Positions 33,584 through 43,104 are shown, counted from the stretch's first letter. The stretch: DNA of 64,000 nt from DYJE01 sp964637565 (GCA_964637565.1 CAZWTY010000009.1:8087-72086), one strand, 5' to 3'. Program-made: numbers and translations. The notes: a model not told the origin generated them from the sequence alone.

Positions 33584-36500
33584 CTACTCCGTCCAGGCAT
33601 AGGATAACTTCTCCGCCTGCTTCAAGACCAGGTCAATAGCCTCATCCTGCTTGTCCGGCGGATACTTGTATTTTTTCAGAAGCCTTCGGACCATGTTCCG
33701 CATTTTGGCCCGGACGCTATCACGCACCTGCCAGTCAACCGTTGTACTTGCCCGCAGCTTTTCAGTCAGCTCCTGGGCAATCTTTTTGAGGATCGCATCA
33801 CCCAATTCCCGCATCGCGCTTTCGTTGTTTGCCAGGGCGTCATAAAAGGCGATTTCGTCCGGAGATAATCCCAGCGCTTCATCCCGTTTCATGGCCGCCT
33901 GGAAATCCTTGGCCATCTGGATCAATTCTTCAATGACCTGGGCGGTCTCAACGGCCCGGTTATGATACTTTCGCAATGTTTCCAGAAGCCGTTCACCGTA
34001 TTTCATCTCCTGGACCACATTATTTCGGGTGCGGGCCTTGATCGCATCACGCAGCAGTTTTTCCAACAGTTCAACCGCAAGGTTCCTGCTTGGCATCCGG
34101 CGGACATCGTCCAGAAACTCGTCGGACAAGAGGCTGATATTCGGCTTGTCCAAACCGGCCAGGGCAAAAATGTCAGCCACACCTCCGGCCACCACCGCGT
34201 TATCGAGAATCTGCTTGAGAATCGAGTTCTTAGCCTCTTCCGTCCGCTTTTTATCAACCGTGGTGTGTTTGATGATGGCCGCCTTGATAGCAGAAAAAAA
34301 GGCGATCTCCTTTTTGAGCGGTGCCGCCTCGGAAAGGGTGCTGCATAATGAAAACGCTTTGGTGATGGCCGCCATGGTATCAAGAAAACGACGTTTGCCA
34401 TCGTCAAGACCCAGAATATGGTTGGCCGCCATGGGCAAAAGAATGATTGCGTTGGTTTTGTAGTCACTGTAATCAAAACCATGGAACATGGACCGCACCA
34501 CGGAAAGCTTTTCAAGCAGCAGGGCAAATGCCTCTTCAGCCAACAGGGTCGGTGCCCCCTTGCCCTTTGAATCGGTGTAATCCTTCAATGCCTGTTTCAG
34601 CTCGTTACCGATGCCGATGTAATCCACCACCAGGCCGCCGGGTTTGTCCTTAAACACCCGGTTCACCCGAGCAATGGCCTGCATCAGGTTATGGCCTCGC
34701 ATGGGCTTGTCAACGTACATGGTGTGGCAACAGGGCGCGTCAAAGCCGGTCAGCCACATATCTCGAACAATGACCAGTTTCAGAGGGTCGCCCGCATCCT
34801 TGAACCTTTTTTCAAGTCGTTTTTTTACCTGTTTGCTGTAAACATGGGGCCGCAGCAGTTCACGGTCCGATGCGGAACCGGTCATGATGATTTTAATCGC
34901 CCCTTTCTCAGGGTCCGAATCATGCCAGTCAGGCCGCAGAGCCGTGATGGCATTGTAAAGATGCACACAGATTTCCCGGCTCATGCAAACAATCATCGCT
35001 TTGCCGGGAATCACGTCAATCCGGGTTTCAAAATGGGCCACAAGGTCCTCGGCCACTTCTTTCAAGCGCGGTTCCGACCCCACCAGTTTTTCAAGCGCCG
35101 CCCATTGACTCTTGGTTCGTTCCCGTGCGGCAATATCCTCCTCATCCTCGATGACCTCATCCACCTCATCGTTCAACTCGTCAATGGCGTCACGGTTGAT
35201 ATCGAGCCTGGCCAGACGGGATTCGTAATAGATCGGCACCGTGGCCCCGTCGTCCACCGCGTCCTGGATGTCATAGATCGAGACATAATCGCCGAACACG
35301 GCGCGGGTGTCTTTGTCTTCCATGGAAATGGGGGTACCGGTAAAGCCGATAAACGAGGCATTGGGGATGGCATCACGCATGTGTTTGGCAAAGCCATAGA
35401 TGTATTTGCCGGTTTCCGTGTCGAGCCGGGCTTTCAAACCATACTGGCTGCGGTGGGCTTCGTCGCTGATCACCACAATATTGCTGCGCAAACTCAACGC
35501 CGGGTGGGTCTCTTCGCCATTTAACAGGGAAAACTTCTGAACCGTCGTAAAGATGATGCCGCCTGCCTGACGGACGGCCAGCATCTCCCGAAGATCGTCA
35601 CGGCTGCCAGCCTGCGCAGGTGTCTGACGCAGCAGTTCCCGTGCATTCTTGAACGTATTGAAAAGCTGACCGTCCAGGTCGTTCCGGTCTGTCACCACCA
35701 CAAGGGTGGGGTTGTTCATTTCCGCTTGCTGTAAGAGTTTTCCCGCATAACAGCACATGGAAATACTTTTCCCTGAACCTTGCGTATGCCAGACCACTCC
35801 TGCCTTTCGCGAACCCGGCACCACTTCCCGGCCATAGGTTGCCCGAGGTTCTGATATGTGGAATTCGTCCGGTTGCCGTGAGGCAATCACCGTCACCCTC
35901 ACCGCCTCACGAACCGCGTGAAACTGATGGTACCCGGCGATTTTTTTGATCAAGGCATCACCATCCTGATCAAAGATGACAAAGTAGCGGATATAGTCCA
36001 GCAGCAGTTCCGGATCGAAAAAACCCTTGACCACTTTTTCCAGTTCATACTCAAGAACCGGCCTGTCATCTTCATGCGCGAGGGTCCGCCATGGCATGAA
36101 CCATTCCTTGTTGGCGGTCAACGAACCGATCCGGGCTGTCCAGCCGTCGCTGACCACCAGGGCCTCGTTAAAGACAAACAGGTCGGAAATATCCTCTTTA
36201 TACGTCTGCAACTGGTTGAAGGCATCCCAGACATCGGTCTGCTCGTTGCTCGGATTCTTCAATTCGATCACCGCGATGGGCAACCCGTTAACAAACACCA
36301 CCACATCGGGCCTGCGGTTCTTTTGGGTGCCCTGGATGGTCATTTGATTGACCACAAGAAACTGATTGTTGCGGAAATGATTGACGTCCATGAGCTGGGC
36401 GTGGTCGTTGCGGATTTCGTCGCCGTCGCTGTACTCCACAGGAATTCCTTCCAGCAGCAACCGGTGAAACGAACGGTTGTTGTGGATGAGTACCGGCGAT

Positions 36501-36727
36501 TCCGGCTTGGTGACCGCAAGGGCCGCCTCTTCCAGAATTGTCAAAGGGATATGGGGATTGATCCGTTGCATAGCCGCAAAAAGACGGCCGAAGAGCACCA
36601 CCTGCCGGTAATCCGCACGCTCCGGTGTTTCTCCGTCCGGGGCGATGTCCGGACCAAAGGCGGTTTCATAGCCGCTCTCGCGGAACCATGTCAGGCAGAT
36701 GTGTTCAAGCTGGTCTTCGGTGAGCAT
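33584..36727 (-). CDS. hsdR: type I restriction endonuclease subunit HsdR
   Basis: A 1047-residue restriction and translocation subunit. The N-terminal nuclease has the PD-(D/E)xK pattern D141...E155-x-K157. The motor has Walker A WHTQGSGKS (313-321) and DEAH box SDEAH (422-425). The C-terminal helical region (from about 850) ends in a conserved tail starting VDW at 997 (VDWQVRDSVRAKMRN...). It should cut unmethylated foreign DNA with HsdM and HsdS. It is the last gene of a five-gene minus-strand operon; the 133-base gap before it holds a strong inverted repeat. Confidence 0.96.
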   Translation of the reverse strand: MLTEDQLEHICLTWFRESGYETAFGPDIAPDGETPERADYRQVVLFGRLFAAMQRINPHIPLTILEEAALAVTKPESPVLIHNNRSFHRLLLEGIPVEYSDGDEIRNDHAQLMDVNHFRNNQFLVVNQMTIQGTQKNRRPDVVVFVNGLPIAVIELKNPSNEQTDVWDAFNQLQTYKEDISDLFVFNEALVVSDGWTARIGSLTANKEWFMPWRTLAHEDDRPVLEYELEKVVKGFFDPELLLDYIRYFVIFDQDGDALIKKIAGYHQFHAVREAVRVTVIASRQPDEFHISEPRATYGREVVPGSRKAGVVWHTQGSGKSISMCCYAGKLLQQAEMNNPTLVVVTDRNDLDGQLFNTFKNARELLRQTPAQAGSRDDLREMLAVRQAGGIIFTTVQKFSLLNGEETHPALSLRSNIVVISDEAHRSQYGLKARLDTETGKYIYGFAKHMRDAIPNASFIGFTGTPISMEDKDTRAVFGDYVSIYDIQDAVDDGATVPIYYESRLARLDINRDAIDELNDEVDEVIEDEEDIAARERTKSQWAALEKLVGSEPRLKEVAEDLVAHFETRIDVIPGKAMIVCMSREICVHLYNAITALRPDWHDSDPEKGAIKIIMTGSASDRELLRPHVYSKQVKKRLEKRFKDAGDPLKLVIVRDMWLTGFDAPCCHTMYVDKPMRGHNLMQAIARVNRVFKDKPGGLVVDYIGIGNELKQALKDYTDSKGKGAPTLLAEEAFALLLEKLSVVRSMFHGFDYSDYKTNAIILLPMAANHILGLDDGKRRFLDTMAAITKAFSLCSTLSEAAPLKKEIAFFSAIKAAIIKHTTVDKKRTEEAKNSILKQILDNAVVAGGVADIFALAGLDKPNISLLSDEFLDDVRRMPSRNLAVELLEKLLRDAIKARTRNNVVQEMKYGERLLETLRKYHNRAVETAQVIEELIQMAKDFQAAMKRDEALGLSPDEIAFYDALANNESAMRELGDAILKKIAQELTEKLRASTTVDWQVRDSVRAKMRNMVRRLLKKYKYPPDKQDEAIDLVLKQAEKLSYAWTE

Positions 36728-36823
36728 ATGTTATTTCTCTTTTTTAACATTATATGAAAACCCAAATTGCAGCACAATATAACCAACCGATTATATTTAA
36801 TTTAATAAATTATTAGACGAATA

Positions 36824-36866
36824 GATTAGGTTTGAATTAGGTTTCGTCGTCCATTCAAACCTAATC
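36824..36866. repeat. perfect 14-bp inverted repeat between AlbA_2 gene and hsdR
   Basis: GATTAGGTTTGAAT (36824-36837) is perfectly inverted at 36853-36866 with a 15-base loop. It overlaps the stop codon of the AlbA_2 gene and is followed by an AT-rich stretch in the direction of transcription. It could be an mRNA-end hairpin or weak terminator that lowers hsdR expression. Confidence 0.5.
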
Positions 36867-38477
36867 TGTGCCCGGAAACCAGCGCGCCCCACGTGTACGG
36901 CCGACCACATGAATCTTTCCATCTTTTTTCATTTCTTTAATCAGGGTTTTCACTTCATCAACGGATAATGATGGAAGAACCTGGATAAATTCCTGGAAGT
37001 GGCTGCCTGTTGTTTGATTCTCCCTGATGTGTTTCAGCAACAATGCCTTGTTGGTGTCACGGTCCAGACCCTTTTTTCTGGTATAGACACCTTTTGCACC
37101 GGCCATGGCGTAAAACCTTTTTGACAACACATACCGCCCTTTCCCGGCACGGTCGATCACGCCAAGATCCAGCAGGCGGGGGATTCTTTCGACCAATTCC
37201 GGGGGTATATTTTTTTCTTTGTGAATATAATCAAGCAGCAGGAAATCCTTCGTGGTGAATGATGCCTGGACTCTGTCTCCGACCTTCTCCAGAAACTGCA
37301 GAAAAAGCGGGTCCTGAACATCTCCCCGCAAAGTCAGGGAGACCTGAAAGTCATCCGTGTCACTGAAATCCGGCATGGGCTTGCTTTCTTTGATGCACTC
37401 TTCAAACATCCGGTTGGCGCCCTGACCGGACCGCTCCACCAGGCCGCATTTTGAAAAAACCTCGGCGATTCGCCGGTTTCGTGGGGACTGCCGCCAGAGG
37501 ATATTGTCCACCGTAATTCCATCGGGGAATCCACCGGGACTGACAATTTCAAGGCGTGCCGGATATTGGCGGATAAAAACAGACCCCCCAAGCCGGTAAT
37601 CCCGGTGGCTGACCGCATTTAAAACAGCCTCCCGCACGACAGCTTCGTTGAACGTCGGGATCTCATGCCGAAAAAGTCCATCCTGGTATTGATACAGGTC
37701 ATTTCGGAGGTTTACGGTCTCCCACAGTTGATCATGAATCAGGAAAAATCCTTCCCGGAACTCTTTTCGCTGCTGGTAGGGGATGGATGCCTCGCTGGAG
37801 CGGTACTCATAGACAATTTCAGCCTGGGCCAGATGCCGAGAAAGGGCTTTGGGGGTTCCCAGAAGAATCAGGGCGGCCATAGTGATACACCCGTCGACCA
37901 GGAGTTCCGCATCTTCGAGAAGCTGGGAGGGTGTCAGTTCCTTGAGGGCGTCATTGCCTGAACGTCTCCACCAGATGGTGCGAAATCGTTCAATGGCTTC
38001 AGGCTGGAGGTCCGCCATGGTGGCATGAGGGCAGATTTCCGCCGAATAATCCGGCCCGCTCTCATCAAAGATCCGCTTGAGCATGTCCGGGGTCATGGAA
38101 ACCAGATCCTCGCCACCACGCATCCAATAGGTCCCCTTGTGCTGAACCGGCATCCCGATGGGCCGGGATGGAACATCGAAAACCAGGACCCGCCCTTTTG
38201 GGTGCGCCACCTCTTCAACAAATATCCGCAGATGCAACCTTTCCAGAAGTCCGGCCTTAGTCCTCTCCAGATTTTCAAAGGCGGCGGTTCCCACAACCTG
38301 CCGGGGGATTCTGTCCGTCACTCCGAGAATCATATGCCCGCCGCCCTCATTGGCCAGCGCGGCGCAGTAACTGACCAGCTTCTCAAAGTCATAGCGGTTT
38401 CTGGCCTCTTTGAATTCCAGATGCTCATTTTCAGTCGGAGCCGTCAGCCATGTTTCCAGTTGGTCATTAGTGATCAT
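36861..38477 (-). CDS. AlbA_2/Schlafen-type ATP-binding protein in hsd operon
   Basis: A 538-residue protein. The N-terminal AlbA_2 (Schlafen-like) domain is recognised by EHLEFKEA (residues 18-25) and ANEGGGHMILGV (42-53). A central GHKL-like region typical of the RecG-C-terminal-like family contains EAVLNAVSHRDY and a G-rich ERSGQGANRMFEE segment. The C-terminus holds one or two winged-helix modules. Such proteins are frequent passengers between hsdS and hsdR; possible roles are regulation or an added defence function. Its ATG shares one base with the FRG gene stop (TAATG), so it is translationally coupled. No function is proven. Confidence 0.85.
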   Translation of the reverse strand: MITNDQLETWLTAPTENEHLEFKEARNRYDFEKLVSYCAALANEGGGHMILGVTDRIPRQVVGTAAFENLERTKAGLLERLHLRIFVEEVAHPKGRVLVFDVPSRPIGMPVQHKGTYWMRGGEDLVSMTPDMLKRIFDESGPDYSAEICPHATMADLQPEAIERFRTIWWRRSGNDALKELTPSQLLEDAELLVDGCITMAALILLGTPKALSRHLAQAEIVYEYRSSEASIPYQQRKEFREGFFLIHDQLWETVNLRNDLYQYQDGLFRHEIPTFNEAVVREAVLNAVSHRDYRLGGSVFIRQYPARLEIVSPGGFPDGITVDNILWRQSPRNRRIAEVFSKCGLVERSGQGANRMFEECIKESKPMPDFSDTDDFQVSLTLRGDVQDPLFLQFLEKVGDRVQASFTTKDFLLLDYIHKEKNIPPELVERIPRLLDLGVIDRAGKGRYVLSKRFYAMAGAKGVYTRKKGLDRDTNKALLLKHIRENQTTGSHFQEFIQVLPSLSVDEVKTLIKEMKKDGKIHVVGRTRGARWFPGTD

Positions 38478-39706
38478 TATTCATCCCCAGGTTTCTGCAC
38501 AACACTCCCAATTAATTTATCAACCACTTGCTCCCTTATCGTAAGCGGATACCCATACTTTCGCAAAATCACACGAGCAGCATTTCGTATTTTAGCTTGA
38601 ATAGAGTCCCGGTTTTCCCAGTCCACCACTTTTTGTTTTTCAAACTCATTACTGAGATGTTTAGCAATAAGCTGAATGCGGCCAGGCTCAACCTGCGAAC
38701 TTTCCTCCGGTTCATTCAATAAAGCTGCCAATCGATCCACTTCATCAAAATTTCCAGCACCCGAATCTTTCGATTGGACAACTAGGGTAACGTCATCGGT
38801 TCCAACACCATGGTCTGCCGATTGGACCTCAGACTCTTGTTCAATCGCTTGCTGCCGATGTTCTTCTTCCATGAGAAGGTTGCAGTAGTCCGAGGCACCA
38901 AGAAGATCAGGAAAAAGACTGGCATGGTGCACGTTCATCCTCCTTAGGCTCCGCAGGCAGCCTTCCCGGTCTTCGTTTTTGATGTAGATTTTGCAGATAT
39001 AACGGGCCAGCACTTCCGCTTCTGTCTCCTCCATCGCCTCTTTGAATTCATCAAAGTCGGAGATGGTTTCAATAAGTTTGTTTTCAATGGTGGCATCAGT
39101 AGGAGAGAAGGTGAAGAGCCCGGCTTGATTCACCAGACGGCCATGATCGTCTTTGCGGGGTTCGAGTAACCGAATGTCCGGGCAATGTTCATCATCGGCT
39201 ACAAAGGATTTGTTGAGGACGTATATGGCACGATAGGGATTGTCTTCTTCTCCCTGTTGATCTTCCTTGGCAAAGGCAAAGAACAGGGCGACAAAGGGAG
39301 AGTATGTCCAGTCAAGCAACGGTGTCATAAGGCCATGGTGCTGGCCGATAGACCAAAGTTCGTCCTCTTGCTCCACTTCTACAAGCAGAGAGGTGTCTTT
39401 CAGTCTGCCACGCACTGCCCGTTTGAAAAGATCAAGCTGTTTGTTCGCCAGCTCTTCACTGACAATACCATTTTCTGTCAGGCGGCCCAAAGTGGGCAAC
39501 AGGTTCCAATCATAGCGGCGATGACCACGAAAAATAAACTGGACACCATTGGCGTTGAAGAAATCGCTTTCCAGTAGATTCGAAAAATCCTGCCATCGTT
39601 CAAGTCTGGTGACGGGAATGCGCCCGCTGATGCGGTCTGCCATTACCTCAAAAAATGTTCCATCTGCCTGCCAGACGGGTATGCCGTCCCAATATTTGTC
39701 ATCCAT
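38477..39706 (-). CDS. FRG-domain protein with HsdR-like C-terminal tail
   Basis: A 409-residue protein. The N-terminal half is an FRG domain: FIFRGHRRYDWNLLPTLGR (FRG at 59-61), IGQHHGLMTPLLDWTYSP (residues 120-137) and ALFFAF. A variable acidic and Gln-rich middle follows. The last 49 residues (from VDW at 361) align without gaps to the last residues of HsdR encoded in the same operon, sharing VDW..RDS..AK.RN..R..L.KY.YP. This suggests the two proteins dock on the same partner. It lies 9 bases after hsdS and is coupled to the AlbA_2 gene. The activity of FRG domains is not established. Confidence 0.88.
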   Translation of the reverse strand: MDDKYWDGIPVWQADGTFFEVMADRISGRIPVTRLERWQDFSNLLESDFFNANGVQFIFRGHRRYDWNLLPTLGRLTENGIVSEELANKQLDLFKRAVRGRLKDTSLLVEVEQEDELWSIGQHHGLMTPLLDWTYSPFVALFFAFAKEDQQGEEDNPYRAIYVLNKSFVADDEHCPDIRLLEPRKDDHGRLVNQAGLFTFSPTDATIENKLIETISDFDEFKEAMEETEAEVLARYICKIYIKNEDREGCLRSLRRMNVHHASLFPDLLGASDYCNLLMEEEHRQQAIEQESEVQSADHGVGTDDVTLVVQSKDSGAGNFDEVDRLAALLNEPEESSQVEPGRIQLIAKHLSNEFEKQKVVDWENRDSIQAKIRNAARVILRKYGYPLTIREQVVDKLIGSVVQKPGDE

Positions 39707-39715
39707 GTTTCACCA

Positions 39716-41023
39716 TCAGGCCACCTGGCTCAGGTCTATCTCGCCGGAAAGGAGTTTCGGAAGTAAGGTGTCACGAATTTGGGAAAGGCAATTGTTTTCG
39801 TCAATTGCCCGTTCTTTTTTCTGGTACAGTATTGTCACAATTTCAGAGAATAAATTGCACAATGTAATATTTGGAATAATGACTTGTTTAATCTTAAATT
39901 CTGACCAATGTCGCCGATATTCCTGAAACGATTGCTTATCTTTAACGGCATAATAAACCCATATTGTAGGATATTTCTTTCCAGAAAGAGGAATCACGTT
40001 TTGAGAAATATCAAAGGGGGCACAGGATAAATAACATACACAAGTATGATCACCAAATATAAACAGAGGTTTATCTGGAGAAGCTATAAAGCCAGGCTCT
40101 TCATTATGGTAACCCAAAATGATCGACGCGCCTTGTTCCAAAACGGGGATTGCACCATACTCGGACACCTGTACTTTTGTATACCGTTTTGACGGACTTA
40201 ATCGGTTAACGACATTTTCAACCTTATTCCACCCCCACCCCTTAGGAATTAATCCCAATTCAGACTCGATAAGTTCGTCGGGGAAGAGGGCGGCGGTGGC
40301 GCGGAGTTGGGCAAACTGGTCAGGGGGGAGTTGGTCAAGTTCGGCGTCGGTTTTGCCGCTGATGGCGCACATGGCGGCGCGTTCCGGATCCTGGCCGTCC
40401 ACCTTGGCCTCGATCTTGGTCTTGACCGGATCGAAATCCACAAACCAGGACTTGAAAATGGCCTGGGCCATCTCTTCCAGGGTTTGGTTGATTTGGCGAT
40501 TGAGTTCGATTTTAGTATCTATCTGATCAAAAATATCAGCGATCCTATCTTGCTCATACTTTTCAAGGTCGGGAACTAAAACTTTAGTCAAATCAGAACC
40601 ACGGATACCAGCTGCACCTGCACCTTGCTCAATGATTGAATCTATAGTCTGCTTCCCAGCTCTGCTTGAAAAGTAGTAATAGTAGAAAAGTGGATTCGCT
40701 AATTCTTTATTAAGCCTGCACCTTATCAAATGAGACTCAAAACAAACTTGTTCTTCATCTTCAATAAATATTGCACATTGGCCAGCTCCCTCCCGAACAA
40801 GTGACTGCCTTGCAAATAACAAATCACCAGGCTCAACCATTGAACTCTCTTTTTCCTTTTCCGTTAAAGGCACCCTGTCCATTGGTATGTTTTTCATTCG
40901 GGAAAAGCCGAACAACTCGCCCATATTTATCATTTTAAACCCTTTACCACGTACTCTTTTGGGTTTTGTTAATCCATTTCGAAGCGGTATCTCAAAAACA
41001 TTTTCAAATGGTCTAAGCTTCAT
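39716..41023 (-). CDS. hsdS: type I restriction specificity subunit HsdS
   Basis: A 435-residue DNA-recognition subunit with two target-recognition domains separated by helical spacers: the first at about 1-150, then the helix DRIADIFDQIDTKIELNRQINQTLEEMAQAIF, the second at about 260-380, then a second helix. It binds the bipartite target and guides HsdM and HsdR. It overlaps hsdM by 11 bases. The recognition sequence cannot be inferred. Confidence 0.95.
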   Translation of the reverse strand: MKLRPFENVFEIPLRNGLTKPKRVRGKGFKMINMGELFGFSRMKNIPMDRVPLTEKEKESSMVEPGDLLFARQSLVREGAGQCAIFIEDEEQVCFESHLIRCRLNKELANPLFYYYYFSSRAGKQTIDSIIEQGAGAAGIRGSDLTKVLVPDLEKYEQDRIADIFDQIDTKIELNRQINQTLEEMAQAIFKSWFVDFDPVKTKIEAKVDGQDPERAAMCAISGKTDAELDQLPPDQFAQLRATAALFPDELIESELGLIPKGWGWNKVENVVNRLSPSKRYTKVQVSEYGAIPVLEQGASIILGYHNEEPGFIASPDKPLFIFGDHTCVCYLSCAPFDISQNVIPLSGKKYPTIWVYYAVKDKQSFQEYRRHWSEFKIKQVIIPNITLCNLFSEIVTILYQKKERAIDENNCLSQIRDTLLPKLLSGEIDLSQVA

Positions 41024-42671
41024 ACCCCAACCCCGCCAGCTTCTCTTTAATCTTTTTATCCAGCCGAACGCTCTCTCTAAACTGCTCTGAAAGTTGTGTC
41101 GTCAACCTCTCCATTTTTTCGGCGAACGGTTCGCCGTCATCCTTCTCTTCCGCCGCTCCCACATAACGACCCGGCGTCAGCACATGGTCATGTTTGGTGA
41201 TTTCCTCTAGGGAAGCCGATTTGCAAAACCCAGCCTCGTCTTCATATTCCTCACCCTTCCGCCAGGCATGAAAGGTTCCGGCTATCTTGTCGATGTCTTC
41301 CTTCTTGAAATCCCGCAGTACCCGGTCTTTCATGTAACCCAGATTTCGTGCGTCGATGAACAGGACTTCGCCGGAGCGGTCCCGAAACCCATTGCGTTCC
41401 TTTTTGTTCCGGGTCAGAAACCAGATACAGGCCGGAATCTGGGTGTTGGTAAACAGCTGGCCGGGCAGGGCCACCATGCATTCCACCAGGTCGTTTGCGA
41501 CCAGCGCCTTTCTTATCTGCCCTTCGGTGTTGGTGTTTGAACTCATGGAGCCGTTGGCCAGAAGCAGGCCCATGGAACCATTGGGGGCGAGATGGTAGAG
41601 CATGTGCTGGAGCCAGGCAAAGTTGGCGTTGCCCGAGGGCGGCCTGCCATACTGCCAGCGGGGGTCATCCTCGCTGACGCCGGTGTCCCACTCTTTCATG
41701 TTAAAGGGAGGATTGGCCATGATGAAATCGGCCCGCAGGTCCGGGTGCTGATCGTTGGTAAAGGTGTTGGCCGGTTCCTTGCCGAAATTGAAATCCAGGC
41801 CCCGGATTACCATGTTCATGGCGGCCAGTTGCCAGGTGGTGTGGTTGTATTCCTGGCCGTAAATGGAGACGTTGCCGATCTTGCCGCCATGCTCCTTGAT
41901 GAACCGCTCGCTCTGCACAAAAAAACCGCCGGACCCCATGGCCGGATCGTACACCCGGCCCTGGTACGGTTGAAGCATTTCGATGATCAGGGCGACAATG
42001 GATTTCGGGGTGTAAAACTGGCCCCCTTTTTTACCCTCGGCCAGTGCGAACTGCCCGAGGAAATATTCATACACATGCCCGAGGATGTCCTTGGATTGCA
42101 GCGTCTCATGGACAAAGGGAATCTCGGAAATCAGGTTGATCAACTCGATGAGCTTGGTCTGGTCGATCTGCAACCGTCCGTAGGATTTGTTCAGCACCCC
42201 TTTCAACCTGGGGTTGTCCTTTTCGATGGCGTCCAGGGCATCGTCAATCAACCGCCCCACACTGCGGAAGGTGTAGATATGTTTCTGGCCATTGACGATT
42301 TCAATCTCGGTGCCGGGTGCAAGGGCGGCGTTGTCACGCAGGGTCTGCCACCTTGCCAACTGAGGGACCCAGAAGACGTTCTTTTCGGTATAATAGTCTC
42401 GAATCTCAAGCTCCGCCTGGATTTCGGCCAGCAAGTCATTGGGATCATCATAATCATCCGGATCAATGAAATAGTCATGCTCAGGGTTTTCAAATTGTTC
42501 AACCAACTCCTGACGCCTTGTATCAAACGCATCGGACACATATTTGACAAACAAAAGGCCCAGAACCGCATGCTTGTACTGGGCCGCATCCAGGGTCGAA
42601 CGCAGCTTGTCCGCCGCCGTCCACAACTTCTTGTCCAGCGCATCGAGAAATTTCTGTTCCTTGTCCGGCAT
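41013..42671 (-). CDS. hsdM: type I restriction-modification DNA methyltransferase HsdM
   Basis: A 552-residue N6-adenine methyltransferase. The N-terminal HsdM_N domain contains RSTLDAAQYKHAVLGLLFVKY; the SAM-binding motif is DPAMGSGGF (242-250), and the catalytic motif IV is NPPF (320-323). It protects host DNA and forms the core of the restriction complex with HsdS. It is the first gene of the five-gene operon. A sigma-70-like promoter lies about 120 bases upstream. AGCAGGGGG precedes the ATG. Confidence 0.96.
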   Translation of the reverse strand: MPDKEQKFLDALDKKLWTAADKLRSTLDAAQYKHAVLGLLFVKYVSDAFDTRRQELVEQFENPEHDYFIDPDDYDDPNDLLAEIQAELEIRDYYTEKNVFWVPQLARWQTLRDNAALAPGTEIEIVNGQKHIYTFRSVGRLIDDALDAIEKDNPRLKGVLNKSYGRLQIDQTKLIELINLISEIPFVHETLQSKDILGHVYEYFLGQFALAEGKKGGQFYTPKSIVALIIEMLQPYQGRVYDPAMGSGGFFVQSERFIKEHGGKIGNVSIYGQEYNHTTWQLAAMNMVIRGLDFNFGKEPANTFTNDQHPDLRADFIMANPPFNMKEWDTGVSEDDPRWQYGRPPSGNANFAWLQHMLYHLAPNGSMGLLLANGSMSSNTNTEGQIRKALVANDLVECMVALPGQLFTNTQIPACIWFLTRNKKERNGFRDRSGEVLFIDARNLGYMKDRVLRDFKKEDIDKIAGTFHAWRKGEEYEDEAGFCKSASLEEITKHDHVLTPGRYVGAAEEKDDGEPFAEKMERLTTQLSEQFRESVRLDKKIKEKLAGLGYEA

Positions 42672-42788
42672 TTTTTACTTCCCCCTGCTTTGATTGCGAC
42701 TGGCCGCCCCCAGTGGTTTCCCATGTCTCTCTTGAAACGCCGGTTTTACCCAACGTTTGAACTGTCTTTTCAGCTTTTGACTTTTTGT

Positions 42789-42816
42789 ATGTTATCCTTG
42801 GGTGATAATTTGTCAA
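42789..42816 (-). promoter_or_regulatory. promoter of the hsd operon with GATAA repeats
   Basis: On the minus strand TTGACA (42811-42816), a 16-base spacer and TAACAT (42789-42794). TTATC-N7-GATAA overlaps the -10 region, and GGATAACA occurs again just upstream of the -35, which looks like an operator. Confidence 0.55.
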
Positions 42817-42879
42817 GGTGTGTTATCCTCACTCCTCGGGCAAACGCATGTAAAATTGGCATGGATCTTAACCATCGGG

Positions 42880-42938
42880 ATCGGTATCGCTACCGAAATG
42901 TTCTGACGATCGAACCCGATACCGATAGCGATACCGAT
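42880..42938. repeat. 13-bp inverted repeat of a dispersed family
   Basis: ATCGGTATCGCTA (42880-42892) is perfectly inverted at 42926-42938. It resembles the unit at 21651-21687. It lies in the 400-base stretch between hsdM and the FKBP gene, which otherwise holds the hsd promoter and a second repeat. Confidence 0.55.
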
Positions 42939-43001
42939 TAGCCGGAAACCATGCCCGAAAAAGAGGTAACCCTCGATTTGCATGGGGACTTAGCCCATGC
43001 T

Positions 43002-43104
43002 GGCGTGGATTCCGGGTCGGCTTCGGATCTCGAATGGTTTCGTCTTGTCAAATCCTGATGATGTTTCAATCACTCCGTGATATCGGAGGCCGCCCGGAAT
43101 GACA
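43002..43104. repeat. dispersed repeat, copy 1
   Basis: It begins with GGCGTGGATTCCGGGTCGG and ends with GGAGGCCGCCCGGAATGACA. The same two blocks occur at the same spacing in copy 2 (44018-44119). It overlaps the 3' end of the FKBP gene and supplies its last codons. Confidence 0.6.

Noticed and set aside
41592..42941. A 449-codon plus-strand open frame opposite hsdM
   Set aside because: Antisense of hsdM; no family resemblance.
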